A model generated the notes under the pieces. It was not told where the DNA came from. It worked only from the letters and a program-made list of their open reading frames with translations, and did not search any database. Below, one piece after another: positions 25,895-33,403 of a stretch of 64,000 bases of DNA (positions are counted from its first letter, which is position 1; each line of letters starts with the position of its first letter). The stretch is from Lentisphaerota bacterium. GTDB lineage: Bacteria > Verrucomicrobiota > Lentisphaeria > Victivallales > Victivallaceae. The position numbers and the translations under genes were made by a program. The stretch is taken from NCBI GenBank assembly GCA_015061575.1, contig SUWF01000005.1, forward strand, positions 1-64,000, written 5' to 3'.

Positions 25895-26773
25895 ATGGAA
25901 TCTATAAAAAACATATTGAGCAATCCGTGGGTATATGCTCTTCTGGTGGTGGTGATCACCCCCTTTATCGGAGCATTGCTTACCAGTATTGACCGCAAAC
26001 TTTCTGCCCGTATGCAGGGGCGGATCGGGCCTTCCTGGTTCCAGCCGCTGTACGATGTGGCCAAACTTTTCAGCAAAAAGCCCATGGCTTTGCACCGTCC
26101 GCAGCTTATCTATGCTACGCTGCATCTGGTGTTCATGGTGGTGGCCGTGGTGCTGCTTGCCCAAGGCCGTGACCTGCTGATGGTGCTGTTTGTGCAGGCG
26201 TTCAGCATGATCTGTCTGGTGCTGGGCGGTATGAGTGTGCGCTCGCCCTACAGCTGGATCGGCAGTCAGCGCAAGATCATGCAGATGCTGGGTGTGGAAC
26301 CGGTCTTTCTGGTGATGATTCTGGCACTCTATCTGCGCAACGAAAGCTTTTTGGGCAGTGCGTTGATCAACAGTGCAAATACCACTCCGCTGCTGCTGAG
26401 CATGCCGTTGATGTTCCTGGCATTTTTGTGCGCCATCGCTATTGAAATGGAAAAGAGCCCCTTCGACCTCTCCAGCTCGCATCATGCGCATCAGGAGATC
26501 GTCAAGGGCGTGACTTTGGAATATTCCGGCCCGTTCCTGGGGATCATCGAAATTGCGCATTTTTACGAAACCGCCTTTTTCTTTGGTCTGATGATGGCGT
26601 TCTGGCACACCAATATTCTGATCGGTTTGGTCGTAGCAATGGCCGGCTTGATCTTTATGACGGTGCTGGATAACAGCTTTGCGCGACTGACTCCCAACTG
26701 GATGTTGCGCTTTATGTGGACGGTGCCGCTTTCCATGGCATTGGCAAACCTTATCTGGTTATGGGTGAAATAA
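25895..26773 (+). CDS. echB: Ech-type hydrogenase subunit B (NuoH-like)
   Basis: It is the membrane subunit joining the peripheral arm to the antiporter module. The 292 residues have about eight transmembrane segments and the NuoH hallmarks DRKLSARMQGRIGPSWFQPLYDVAKLFSKK (here quoted in part) and IEMEKSPFDLSSSHHAHQEIV. AAGGAG precedes the ATG. Its stop overlaps the echC start (TAATG). Confidence 0.92.
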   Translation: MESIKNILSNPWVYALLVVVITPFIGALLTSIDRKLSARMQGRIGPSWFQPLYDVAKLFSKKPMALHRPQLIYATLHLVFMVVAVVLLAQGRDLLMVLFVQAFSMICLVLGGMSVRSPYSWIGSQRKIMQMLGVEPVFLVMILALYLRNESFLGSALINSANTTPLLLSMPLMFLAFLCAIAIEMEKSPFDLSSSHHAHQEIVKGVTLEYSGPFLGIIEIAHFYETAFFFGLMMAFWHTNILIGLVVAMAGLIFMTVLDNSFARLTPNWMLRFMWTVPLSMALANLIWLWVK

Positions 26774-27372
26774 TGAGTAAAGCGATTAAAAAATCTCCGT
26801 GGGTGGTGCATTTCAACTGCAACAGCTGCAACGGCTGCGACATTGAATTTCTCGCCTGTCTTACCCCGACTTATGACGTGGAACGTTTTGGGGTGCTGCA
26901 CGTCGGCAATCCCAAGCACGCTGACGTGCTGGTAGTGACCGGTTCGGTCAACAACCGCAACAAGCATGTGCTTAAAAACGTTTATGATCAAATGCCGGAA
27001 CCCAAAGTGGTTGTAGCCATGGGGGCCTGTCCGGCCACCGGCGGGATCTTTGCTGACTGCTACAATGTTATCGGCGGAGTCAATGCGGTCATTCCGGTGG
27101 ATGTGCATGTACCGGGCTGCCCGCCCAAACCGGAAGCGATGATGGACGGCATCATCGAAGCGGTGGGTATTCTGGAAAAGAAACGCAACGGCGAAACTGT
27201 TCCGCCGCCGGTATTGCCGGTGAAGACCGTCAAAGGTCCGGAAGCTCCGCCGATGACGCCGGAAATGGCCGCCAAGATCGCTGCAGCCAAAGCTGCCGCC
27301 GCTGCCAAAGCTGCTGCCGCCAAGGCTGAAGCCGAAAAAGCAAACGAAAATCAGGAAGCCAGGGCTGAATAA
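26773..27372 (+). CDS. echC: Ech-type hydrogenase small subunit C (NuoB-like) with Ala/Lys-rich tail
   Basis: It carries the proximal [4Fe-4S] cluster. The 199 residues hold NCNSCNGCDIEF (C19, C22), MGACPATGGIF and VPGCPPKPEAM, the four expected Cys. The core ends near residue 145. After it comes a Pro-rich linker and about 35 residues made almost only of Ala, Lys and Glu, which I do not expect in the family (usually ~140-160 residues). The start codon overlaps the echB stop. Confidence 0.92.
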   Translation: MSKAIKKSPWVVHFNCNSCNGCDIEFLACLTPTYDVERFGVLHVGNPKHADVLVVTGSVNNRNKHVLKNVYDQMPEPKVVVAMGACPATGGIFADCYNVIGGVNAVIPVDVHVPGCPPKPEAMMDGIIEAVGILEKKRNGETVPPPVLPVKTVKGPEAPPMTPEMAAKIAAAKAAAAAKAAAAKAEAEKANENQEARAE

Positions 27373-27374
27373 TT

Positions 27375-27776
27375 ATGATGACGATCAATGAAGTGCTGAC
27401 GCTGGATAATCAGCAGGAAAAAATCGGGGCCTTGCTGCTGCGCGGCTACCGGTTTGTAACGATGACGGTCGTAGATAAAGGCGAAGAATTTGATATATTC
27501 TATCACTTTGACCTGGACTACGAAATGGTAACTTATCAGCTGGTGCTGAAAAAGGGTGATGTATTGCCGAGTATATCCGGGATCTGTTTTGCCGCAGTTA
27601 TTGTGGAAAACGAAATTCAGGATCTGTTTGGCATCACCGTCAGCAATCTGGCGATCGATTACGAAAAACATTTTCTCCTTGCAGCCGATGCTCCGGCGGA
27701 ACCGTTCTGCCGGGTTCCGGGCGTGGGGGTCACTGCGGTAAAGGCCTCGGCCGTGGAAAATGGAGGTGACAAATGA
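27375..27776 (+). CDS. echD: Ech-type hydrogenase subunit D (NuoC-like)
   Basis: It is a short 133-residue subunit of the peripheral arm. Residues 1-120 match the NuoC/30-kDa fold in reduced form: FDIFYHFDLDYEM, LPSISGICFAAVIVENEIQDLFGI (quoted in part) and a C-terminal pattern. The HFD and E-x2-DLFGI motifs are clear. It starts 2 bases after echC and overlaps echE by 4 bases. Confidence 0.88.
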   Translation: MMTINEVLTLDNQQEKIGALLLRGYRFVTMTVVDKGEEFDIFYHFDLDYEMVTYQLVLKKGDVLPSISGICFAAVIVENEIQDLFGITVSNLAIDYEKHFLLAADAPAEPFCRVPGVGVTAVKASAVENGGDK

Positions 27777-28846
27777 GTATGCTTGTACCTTTTGGTCCGC
27801 AGCATCCGGTGCTGCCGGAACCGTTGCAGCTGCGTTTGGAGCTGGATGACGAAAAAGTCATTGCCGCCATGCCGGTGGTTGGTTATGTGCACCGCGGTTT
27901 GGAAAAGCTCGCTGAACAGAAAGATTTTATTCAGGATACGTTTTTGATCGAACGCGTGTGCGGTATCTGCTCATTCCAGCACAGCATGGCTTACAGCATG
28001 GGTGTCGAAGAGATCATGAATATCGAAGTGCCGGAACGTGCCAATTACCTGCGGGTCATTTGGGCGGAATTGCACCGTATGCACAGTCATTTGCTGGCGC
28101 TGGGGCTGCTGGCGGATGCGTTCGGTTTTGAAAATCTGTTTTACACGATTTGGAAAGTCCGGGAAGAAATCATGGACGCCATGGAAGCCACCACCGGCGC
28201 CCGGGTGATGCTTGGCGCCTGCTGCATTGGCGGTGTGCGCAAAGATATTTCTCCCGAACAGGCCAAGTTCGTGCTGGAAAAGCTTGCTAACTTTGAAAAG
28301 ATGTTCAAGCGTCCGGCCGAAGTTATTCTGGGCGATTACAGCGTTAAAGAACGTCTGTGCGGTATTGGTGTCATTGATGGCAAAACCGCTTATGAACTTG
28401 GTACCGTCGGTCCGGCCCTGCGCGGCAGCGGTATGGCCAAAGACCACCGTATGACCGGCTACGCCGCTTACGGCAAGCTGGGATTTGAGCCGATCGTGGA
28501 AAACGACGGCGACTGTTACGCCCGAACCAAGGTGCGTGTGCGTGAACTTTATCAGTCCGCTGAATTGGTTAAGGCTGCCTTGGCAGCGTTGCCGGAAGGC
28601 GAACTCAAGACTCCGTTCAAGGGCAATCCTCTGGGCGAAGCTGCTGTCCGCGTGGAACAACCCCGCGGTGAAGTGCTGTACTATCTGCGCGGTAACGGCA
28701 CGGATAAACTCGACCGCCTGAGAATCCGTACCCCAACGTTCGCAAATATTGCCCCCTTGCTGAGAATGCTCGTGGGCTGCGGACTGCCGGATGTGGCAGT
28801 GATCATCCTTTCGATTGACCCGTGTATCAGCTGTACGGAGCGTTAA
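27773..28846 (+). CDS. echE: Ech-type hydrogenase large subunit E ([NiFe] site)
   Basis: It is the catalytic subunit. The 357 residues carry the L1 motif RVCGICS (C63, C66) and the L2 motif DPCISCTER (C351, C354), so all four Ni ligands are present. The protein stops right after this Arg, so the C-terminal peptide that hydrogenase proteases remove is absent. GPQHPVLPEP at the start is NuoD-like. It overlaps echD by 4 bases and is followed by echF after 1 base. Confidence 0.95.
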   Translation: MSMLVPFGPQHPVLPEPLQLRLELDDEKVIAAMPVVGYVHRGLEKLAEQKDFIQDTFLIERVCGICSFQHSMAYSMGVEEIMNIEVPERANYLRVIWAELHRMHSHLLALGLLADAFGFENLFYTIWKVREEIMDAMEATTGARVMLGACCIGGVRKDISPEQAKFVLEKLANFEKMFKRPAEVILGDYSVKERLCGIGVIDGKTAYELGTVGPALRGSGMAKDHRMTGYAAYGKLGFEPIVENDGDCYARTKVRVRELYQSAELVKAALAALPEGELKTPFKGNPLGEAAVRVEQPRGEVLYYLRGNGTDKLDRLRIRTPTFANIAPLLRMLVGCGLPDVAVIILSIDPCISCTER

Positions 28847-28847
28847 A

Positions 28848-29168
28848 ATGCGTTTATTTTCTATTTTCAAAGATATTCTCAGCAACCTGGTCAACGGCCC
28901 GGTAACCCGTAACTATCCTGCAGAAGTGCGGGAACCGTTCCCCGGGGAGCGCGGCAAACTCGTTATCGACGAAAAAAGCTGTATTTTTTGCGGCATGTGC
29001 GCCAAAAAATGCCCCGCTAATGCGCTGACCGTGACCCGGCAGCCCAAAGAGTGGAAATTTGAACGTTTCCGCTGCATTATCTGCGGAGCATGCGTGGAAG
29101 CATGTCCCAAAAAGTGCCTGAGCCTGGTTCCCCGCCTGGCCGAAGAGCCCAAAACTGAAGAAAAGTAA
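28848..29168 (+). CDS. echF: Ech-type hydrogenase subunit F (2x[4Fe-4S] ferredoxin)
   Basis: It is the electron entry subunit, taking electrons from ferredoxin. The 106 residues have two CxxCxxCxxxCP motifs (C45, C48, C51, C55 and C76, C79, C82, C86). The N-terminal ~25 residues (FSIFKDILSNLVNGPVTRNYP) match the NuoI/EchF start. ACGGAG lies upstream in the echE end. It is the last gene of the run, followed by a long noncoding hairpin block. Confidence 0.93.
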   Translation: MRLFSIFKDILSNLVNGPVTRNYPAEVREPFPGERGKLVIDEKSCIFCGMCAKKCPANALTVTRQPKEWKFERFRCIICGACVEACPKKCLSLVPRLAEEPKTEEK

Positions 29169-29190
29169 AAGATAAAGAGGGGGGATGCCT

Positions 29191-29243
29191 CGGGGGAAGG
29201 GAAAAAACCACTTTTGAGGAAAGTGTTTTTTTCCCTTCCCCCG
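29191..29243. repeat. Long hairpin after echF
   Basis: The arms starting CGGGGGAAGGGAAAAAA and ending TTTTTTTCCCTTCCCCCG pair over about 24 bp with one mismatch and a short loop. It lies 22 bases after echF and could end the hyp-ech transcript, although the T-run is inside the stem. Confidence 0.7.
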
Positions 29244-29310
29244 ACTTGTCACGGCGTAGCCCACAGGGCGAAGACGGAACCCCCATCCCTTTTTCCGCAA
29301 ACCTTTTCCT

Positions 29311-29350
29311 GGCCAATTTTATTTTTGCAAAGGCAAAAATAAAATTGGCC
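29311..29350. repeat. Perfect 18-bp palindrome with AAAG loop
   Basis: The arms 29311-29328 and 29333-29350 are exact complements, beginning GGCCAATTTT and ending AAAATTGGCC. It is AT-rich inside and GC-capped, like a small nonautonomous element or a processed RNA hairpin. Confidence 0.75.
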
Positions 29351-29670
29351 GATCTCGTTTGTGGAATAACTACTCAGCTTGGCGGCCGTGTAATGCCATA
29401 GTGGGGCGGCCGCCATCGGAGCGGCACGGTAGAACCCCGACTGGCTTGTCCGCCGTAGCCTCGTGCGAAGGTGGATGCCGGGCGGCGGCATCACTTCGAC
29501 TTGTCCGCCGGAGCCTTGTGCGTAGGTGGATCGCCGCCAGTCTTTTGAGGGCCGTGTAATGCCATAGAGGGTCGGCCGCTGTCGTAGTTTTTATAGGACT
29601 TATAGGGCTTATAAGTCTTATAAATAAGCGCATGTCTACAATGATAGCGGCGGCGATTTCGCCGCCGGAT

Positions 29671-29740
29671 CCGTTATCGTCCGTTATTGTCCGTTATCGT
29701 CCGTTCTACTTAGCGCGCAAAACAGGCGTGCGCCTTACAA
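29671..29740. repeat. 10-bp tandem repeat, copy 2, with flank shared with copy 3
   Basis: CCGTTATCGT-type units start at 29671, 29681, 29691 and 29701. The flank continues with CTACT and GGCGTGCGCCTTAC (29726-29739), matching AGCGTGAGCCTTAC beside the array at 40899. Confidence 0.7.
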
Positions 29741-29801
29741 CTGCACTCTGCCAACAACCCCGATAGCTTGTCCGCCGTAAACCGTCGGCCTGATCCGCAA
29801 T

Positions 29802-29840
29802 AAAAAAACGTGACGCAAATAAATTTGCATCACGCTTTTT
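29802..29840. terminator. Bidirectional terminator beside the phosphatase gene
   Basis: CGTGACGCAAA (29809-29819) pairs with TTTGCATCACG (29824-29834), with one G-U. The stem is flanked by seven A on the left, read as T's on the - strand, and CTTTTT on the right. Confidence 0.8.
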
Positions 29841-29857
29841 ATTGCCAGATTATCACA

Positions 29858-30634
29858 TCATCCGCGCTTAAAAAGCCAGTTGAATAAACCACCGCCATGC
29901 CGTTTTACTGGAATTGGCTGCAGCGGAGCGGAAGGTTCTTCGATCACATTACGGGCATTATTCTGCAATATTGCGGCAGCTTCCGCACCGTAGCGCTTTT
30001 CAATAACATTGTATGCCTCCAGCAGCAAGCTGGGGCGTTTGCTGTCGTCATGAGCATCGGAGGCCACCAGTTTGGCCCAACCCTTTTCCAGCAGCTTGAA
30101 GGCCATCCGCTGCGGCTCCCGGCCAAACTTGCCCACCACGCTGCCCGCCGTCACCTGATAGACCACTCCGGAGTCAAAAAGACGTTCCAAATCAGGCAGC
30201 ATCGATTCCGGAAACGTCCGTTCCGGGTGAGCAATGATCAGCGAGTATCCGGCGTTGAATATATTATCCACACAAAGTTGAAATTCCGGCGGAAAACTCG
30301 GCAGTCTGAAGTCCATCAACACTGCCCCCTGCTCCCCGCCGCCCAAGGCTATATAGGGCGGTTCCGGCGGAAAACTGCGGGCATTGTATTCGCCGCCGCG
30401 CAGCAGCTTGATACCGTATTTTTCAGCCAACGCCGCCGCTTCCGGAAAGTTCGCCTCATACTTTTGCATATCCGTGCGCGGCAGCATGTGCGGAGTTGCC
30501 GCAATAACTTTGATATTGTTTTTGACGGCATCCTGAAGCATGGCTTCAGTATCTTCAAGCTTCTCCGCACCATCATCCACTCCAAAGAGCAAATGATTAT
30601 GCAAGTCGTACAACCCCTCTGCTGCAATATTCAT
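29858..30634 (-). CDS. PHP-type tyrosine-protein phosphatase (CpsB/YwqE family)
   Basis: It removes phosphate from the partner BY-kinase and tunes exopolysaccharide synthesis. The 258 residues show the PHP metal motifs in order: DLHNHLLFGVDDG (9-21), ATPHMLP near 46, AHPER near 135 and SDAHDD near 191. The C-terminal ~30 residues end in a basic/hydrophobic tail (GGGLFNWLFKRG). It follows the kinase gene by 23 bases on the same strand, the classic cpsB/cpsD-type pair. Confidence 0.88.
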   Translation of the reverse strand: MNIAAEGLYDLHNHLLFGVDDGAEKLEDTEAMLQDAVKNNIKVIAATPHMLPRTDMQKYEANFPEAAALAEKYGIKLLRGGEYNARSFPPEPPYIALGGGEQGAVLMDFRLPSFPPEFQLCVDNIFNAGYSLIIAHPERTFPESMLPDLERLFDSGVVYQVTAGSVVGKFGREPQRMAFKLLEKGWAKLVASDAHDDSKRPSLLLEAYNVIEKRYGAEAAAILQNNARNVIEEPSAPLQPIPVKRHGGGLFNWLFKRG

Positions 30635-30657
30635 AAACTTACCCCGCTCTTGTAAAA

Positions 30658-32184
30658 TTAAGCTTTCTGATTGTCAGCAGCGGCTTCCACGCTTTCATCC
30701 TGCTCGTTATCGGGCATGTACTGATAGTAGTAATGCTGATAGCTGTAGTAGTAATCGCTGCGGTTCTGCATCTGGAAGCGGTTGATGACCAGACCGCCCA
30801 AACGCACATTGGATTTGCGCAGCCGGTCGATGATCACTTTCAGCTGATCGGTATTGGCCCGGCGGTAGTCGCAGGTAATGATCGTGCTGTCGGCCAGATT
30901 GCCCAGAATCATCGGGTCAGCAAAGCCCAGCGTCGGCGGAGCATCCAAAAAGATGTAATCGTAGTTTTGCGCCTGTTCGCGCAGGAAGTCTTCCAGACGG
31001 CGGGAACCCAGCAAGTCGGTCGGGTTGACCGGGATCGTTCCGCAGGTCAGAACATCCAGACCGGGTACTTTTACATCCCGATGCACCAATTCGTCAAAAC
31101 TCTTTTTAGAAACCAGCAGATCCACCAAACCGACTTTATTGGAAAGCTTGAACACCCGGTGCTGACGGGGGCGACGCAAGTCCACGTCAATAAGCAGCAC
31201 CCGTTTTTCGATCTTGGCGATCGAAACAGCCAAACTGCTCATGACCGAACTCTTGCCATCGCCTTTGTTGGCACTGGATACCAGAAAGATCTTGGCCCGG
31301 CCGGTTTCCGGCAGCAGATATTCCACATTCACCCGCATGGAACGCACCGCTTCGCCGTAGGTCGATTTGGTATCCTGCGCCCACAAATCTCCGCCGTTGC
31401 CGGCGGAAACTTCCGGCAGCACACCCAGCACCGGCAGATTGAAGTCATTTTCCAAATCCTTGATATCACGGATGGATTTATCCATGTAGTCGATCAAAAA
31501 TCCGATACCGCCGCCCAGCAGCAGTCCCAGCAGCAAACCGCCGATAGTGTAGAGTATGGGCCGGGGCGAAACCTTGACTGCAACTTTGGCTTCATCGATG
31601 ATCTGTGTATTGTTCACGCCCAGCATGTCCCGGGCTTCGGCACTGAAAATACGCACCGCATCGTTGATGATCTGCGGCGCCAGTTCCTGATCGTGGCACA
31701 TGACCGAAACTTCCACAAAGCGGGTTCTCGGCAGCGGCTGAGCTGTAAGCTTATATTTAGGCGTAAACTTATCCCCCAGCTTCACCTTGAGCGTTTCATC
31801 GATCTTCTGGCGCAATTTGCGGCTGTTGAGCAGCGCCTGAAAGTCCGGCATCAGCAAGTTGCCGACCGTCAACTGCTGGGTGAGCAGCTGATAACTGCGG
31901 AGCTTGGCCAATGCCATCTCCTGCTCCATGCGGGAATCATTGATCCGGTCGCTGTCATCTTTGTTTTTATCTCCATCGGAGGATTGAGTTTTGCTGCCCT
32001 GCTCCACGTCTGACCAGGCAAAGATCAGAGCTGTTGCCCGGTAAGTGGGTTTTACCAGCATGACCGCCGCCCCCAAACCGACAGCGGCGCCCACGACTCC
32101 CAGGATGACGACCAGCAGCCAAAAACGCTTCAAAGCCCGCATCAGAAGAGCAAAATCAATAGTTTTTTCCATCGGATTTTCCAT
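30658..32184 (-). CDS. Polysaccharide co-polymerase fused to tyrosine autokinase (BY-kinase)
   Basis: It controls chain length and export of a surface polysaccharide. The 508 residues run as follows: Wzz domain with TM1 at ~19-42, a periplasmic region of ~135 residues, TM2 at ~205-230 (LYTIGGLLLGLLLGGGIGFLI in part), then a cytoplasmic kinase with Walker A SSANKGDGKSS (~303-313), Walker A' VLLIDVDLRRP and Walker B YIFLDAPP. The tail has a Tyr cluster, YYYSYQHYYYQY, for autophosphorylation. AGAGGG lies 8 bases before the ATG. It has its own promoter and is divergent from the SGNH hydrolase gene. No glycosyltransferase, Wza or Wzx genes lie nearby. Confidence 0.92.
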   Translation of the reverse strand: MENPMEKTIDFALLMRALKRFWLLVVILGVVGAAVGLGAAVMLVKPTYRATALIFAWSDVEQGSKTQSSDGDKNKDDSDRINDSRMEQEMALAKLRSYQLLTQQLTVGNLLMPDFQALLNSRKLRQKIDETLKVKLGDKFTPKYKLTAQPLPRTRFVEVSVMCHDQELAPQIINDAVRIFSAEARDMLGVNNTQIIDEAKVAVKVSPRPILYTIGGLLLGLLLGGGIGFLIDYMDKSIRDIKDLENDFNLPVLGVLPEVSAGNGGDLWAQDTKSTYGEAVRSMRVNVEYLLPETGRAKIFLVSSANKGDGKSSVMSSLAVSIAKIEKRVLLIDVDLRRPRQHRVFKLSNKVGLVDLLVSKKSFDELVHRDVKVPGLDVLTCGTIPVNPTDLLGSRRLEDFLREQAQNYDYIFLDAPPTLGFADPMILGNLADSTIITCDYRRANTDQLKVIIDRLRKSNVRLGGLVINRFQMQNRSDYYYSYQHYYYQYMPDNEQDESVEAAADNQKA

Positions 32185-32277
32185 AACAGAACCCTCTTAT
32201 ATTAAAATATCAGTATTTTGTTTATTACAGAATAACTCCGCTGTGCAGTAAATACATCCCGACAGCCACACACTTAT

Positions 32278-32306
32278 ACTATAAACCCTGCAAGCGTTTT
32301 TTGCAA
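32278..32306 (-). promoter_or_regulatory. Promoter for the BY-kinase operon
   Basis: On the - strand TTGCAA (32301-32306), 17 bases and TATAGT (32278-32283) lie 94 bases before the kinase ATG. A CTGCAAG/CTTGCAG inverted pair overlaps the spacer. Confidence 0.55.
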
Positions 32307-32357
32307 ACTTGCAGTGTACTTTTCCCGGCATATTTTCATCAAAAAACCCGAGATCGC

Positions 32358-32386
32358 TTGCAATACCACTTACACAATGTTATATT
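32358..32386 (+). promoter_or_regulatory. Promoter for the SGNH hydrolase gene
   Basis: TTGCAA (32358-32363), 17 bases and TATATT (32381-32386) lie 60 bases before the ATG. It is divergent from the kinase promoter, with 51 bases between the two -35 boxes. Confidence 0.55.
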
Positions 32387-32446
32387 ACCGGGTCGAACCG
32401 TCCAAAACTTTGTTTGTACAGCAACATATTTACAGAGGTTTTTGTT

Positions 32447-33097
32447 ATGCTTGAACAACTCCAATCCCCGTGGCTGCAATCCGGCGATAAACTGCTTTGT
32501 CTTGGCGACAGCCTGACTGCTGCTGATCCCGGCTATGTCCAGATTCTGACCGAAACTCTTGCCCGCAAAAACATTCAAATTTTCAATGCCGGAGTCGGCG
32601 GCGACAAAACGCCGTCCACTCTGGCCCGGCTGGAAAGCGTGATCAAAACGGTAAACGAAAACAAAATCAATGCTGTAAGTATATTTCTGGGCACCAACGA
32701 TGCAGCCATCGGTCACGGCATCTGGGCGGATGAACCGGCAGTATCACCGGAAACTTATTACGACAACCTCTGCTGGATAGTACATTTGCTCAAGCAGCGC
32801 TGCAATGTAAAAAAATTCAGTATAGCCACTCCGCTCTGGCGGTTTGAAGGCACGACCTATGCCATGCACGGAGATATACTCAAACCGTATGCGCTAATGG
32901 CCAGAGCCGCTGCTGATAAAATGCAGACGTTGCTGGTACCAATGGATGTTGTTTCCGAGCATTTTTATCAGCAAAATATCCAGCGCCGTGATCCGGAAAC
33001 CGGACTGCTGATGACAACTGACGGTACCCATCCGACCGGAGAAGTATACCGTTTGATTGCCGAAACATTTATGAAGTTCTGGCAGATGGCTGAATAA
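32447..33097 (+). CDS. SGNH/GDSL-family hydrolase
   Basis: It is a predicted esterase or acetylhydrolase. AGAGG about 9 bases upstream sets the ATG at 32447 and gives 216 residues. Block I is LCLGDSLTA (Ser near residue 20), block II has NAGVGGDKT (Gly), block III is FLGTNDA (Asn) and block V is TDGTHPT (Asp, His). There is no signal peptide, so it acts in the cytoplasm. It could deacetylate sugar intermediates, and its position opposite the polysaccharide kinase is suggestive only. Confidence 0.85.
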   Translation: MLEQLQSPWLQSGDKLLCLGDSLTAADPGYVQILTETLARKNIQIFNAGVGGDKTPSTLARLESVIKTVNENKINAVSIFLGTNDAAIGHGIWADEPAVSPETYYDNLCWIVHLLKQRCNVKKFSIATPLWRFEGTTYAMHGDILKPYALMARAAADKMQTLLVPMDVVSEHFYQQNIQRRDPETGLLMTTDGTHPTGEVYRLIAETFMKFWQMAE

Positions 33098-33403
33098 GTG
33101 TCGAAAAACGGCTGTTCAAGCCCCATTAACAGCCGGAATGATATAAAAAACGGTTTTTTCATGCAGTTTTTAAGATTTTTTTGATTTTAAGAGTTGCTTT
33201 TTGCAATTTCAGTGCTAATTTTCTCATGTGCACTTTTGCGTTGACAGAAAAATCGGCGTCTGAAGGGTGCTTTGATAAAAGAAAAACAAACAAATTTAAT
33301 AATAAAACGGTGACCGGGATCTCGGATAAACCGTCTGCCGCACACAAGGAGAGAGGCGACAGAATGGGACTGGGGGGACGGAAACCTAAAAGCGGAGAAA
33401 TTT
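33098..33403. other. Intergenic stretch with a hairpin
   Basis: An 8-bp inverted repeat, CGGCTGTT (33109-33116) with AACAGCCG (33128-33135), follows the SGNH gene and may end its transcript. An A6-CGG-T6 element follows at 33145-33156. The rest is AT-rich with no gene I can support. AGCGGAG precedes the next ATG. Confidence 0.5.

Larger units (their letters stand above)
29169..29857. repeat. Noncoding block rich in hairpins and repeats
   Basis: These 689 bases between echF and the phosphatase gene hold no credible gene. In order: a ~24-bp hairpin (29191-29243), a perfect 18-bp hairpin (29311-29350), two copies of the 18-base unit GGCCGTGTAATGCCATAG (29384-29401, 29550-29567), three copies of CTTGTCCGCCG (29445, 29490, 29767) in larger degenerate repeats with AGCC.TGTGCG.AGGTGGA, an AT-rich run of ATAAG/CTTAT (29593-29630), a GGCGGCGA/TCGCCGCC palindrome (29649-29666), a 10-bp tandem array and a terminator. 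Confidence 0.75.

Noticed and set aside
29249-29633. Short open frames in the repeat block after echF
   Set aside because: They consist of translated palindromes and direct repeats, without ribosome binding sites or protein-like composition.
29671-29706. Possible CRISPR array
   Set aside because: The units are only 10 bases with no separate spacers, and no cas gene is nearby. The Cas4-like Cys pattern at 48126-49052 is far away and its active site looks lost.
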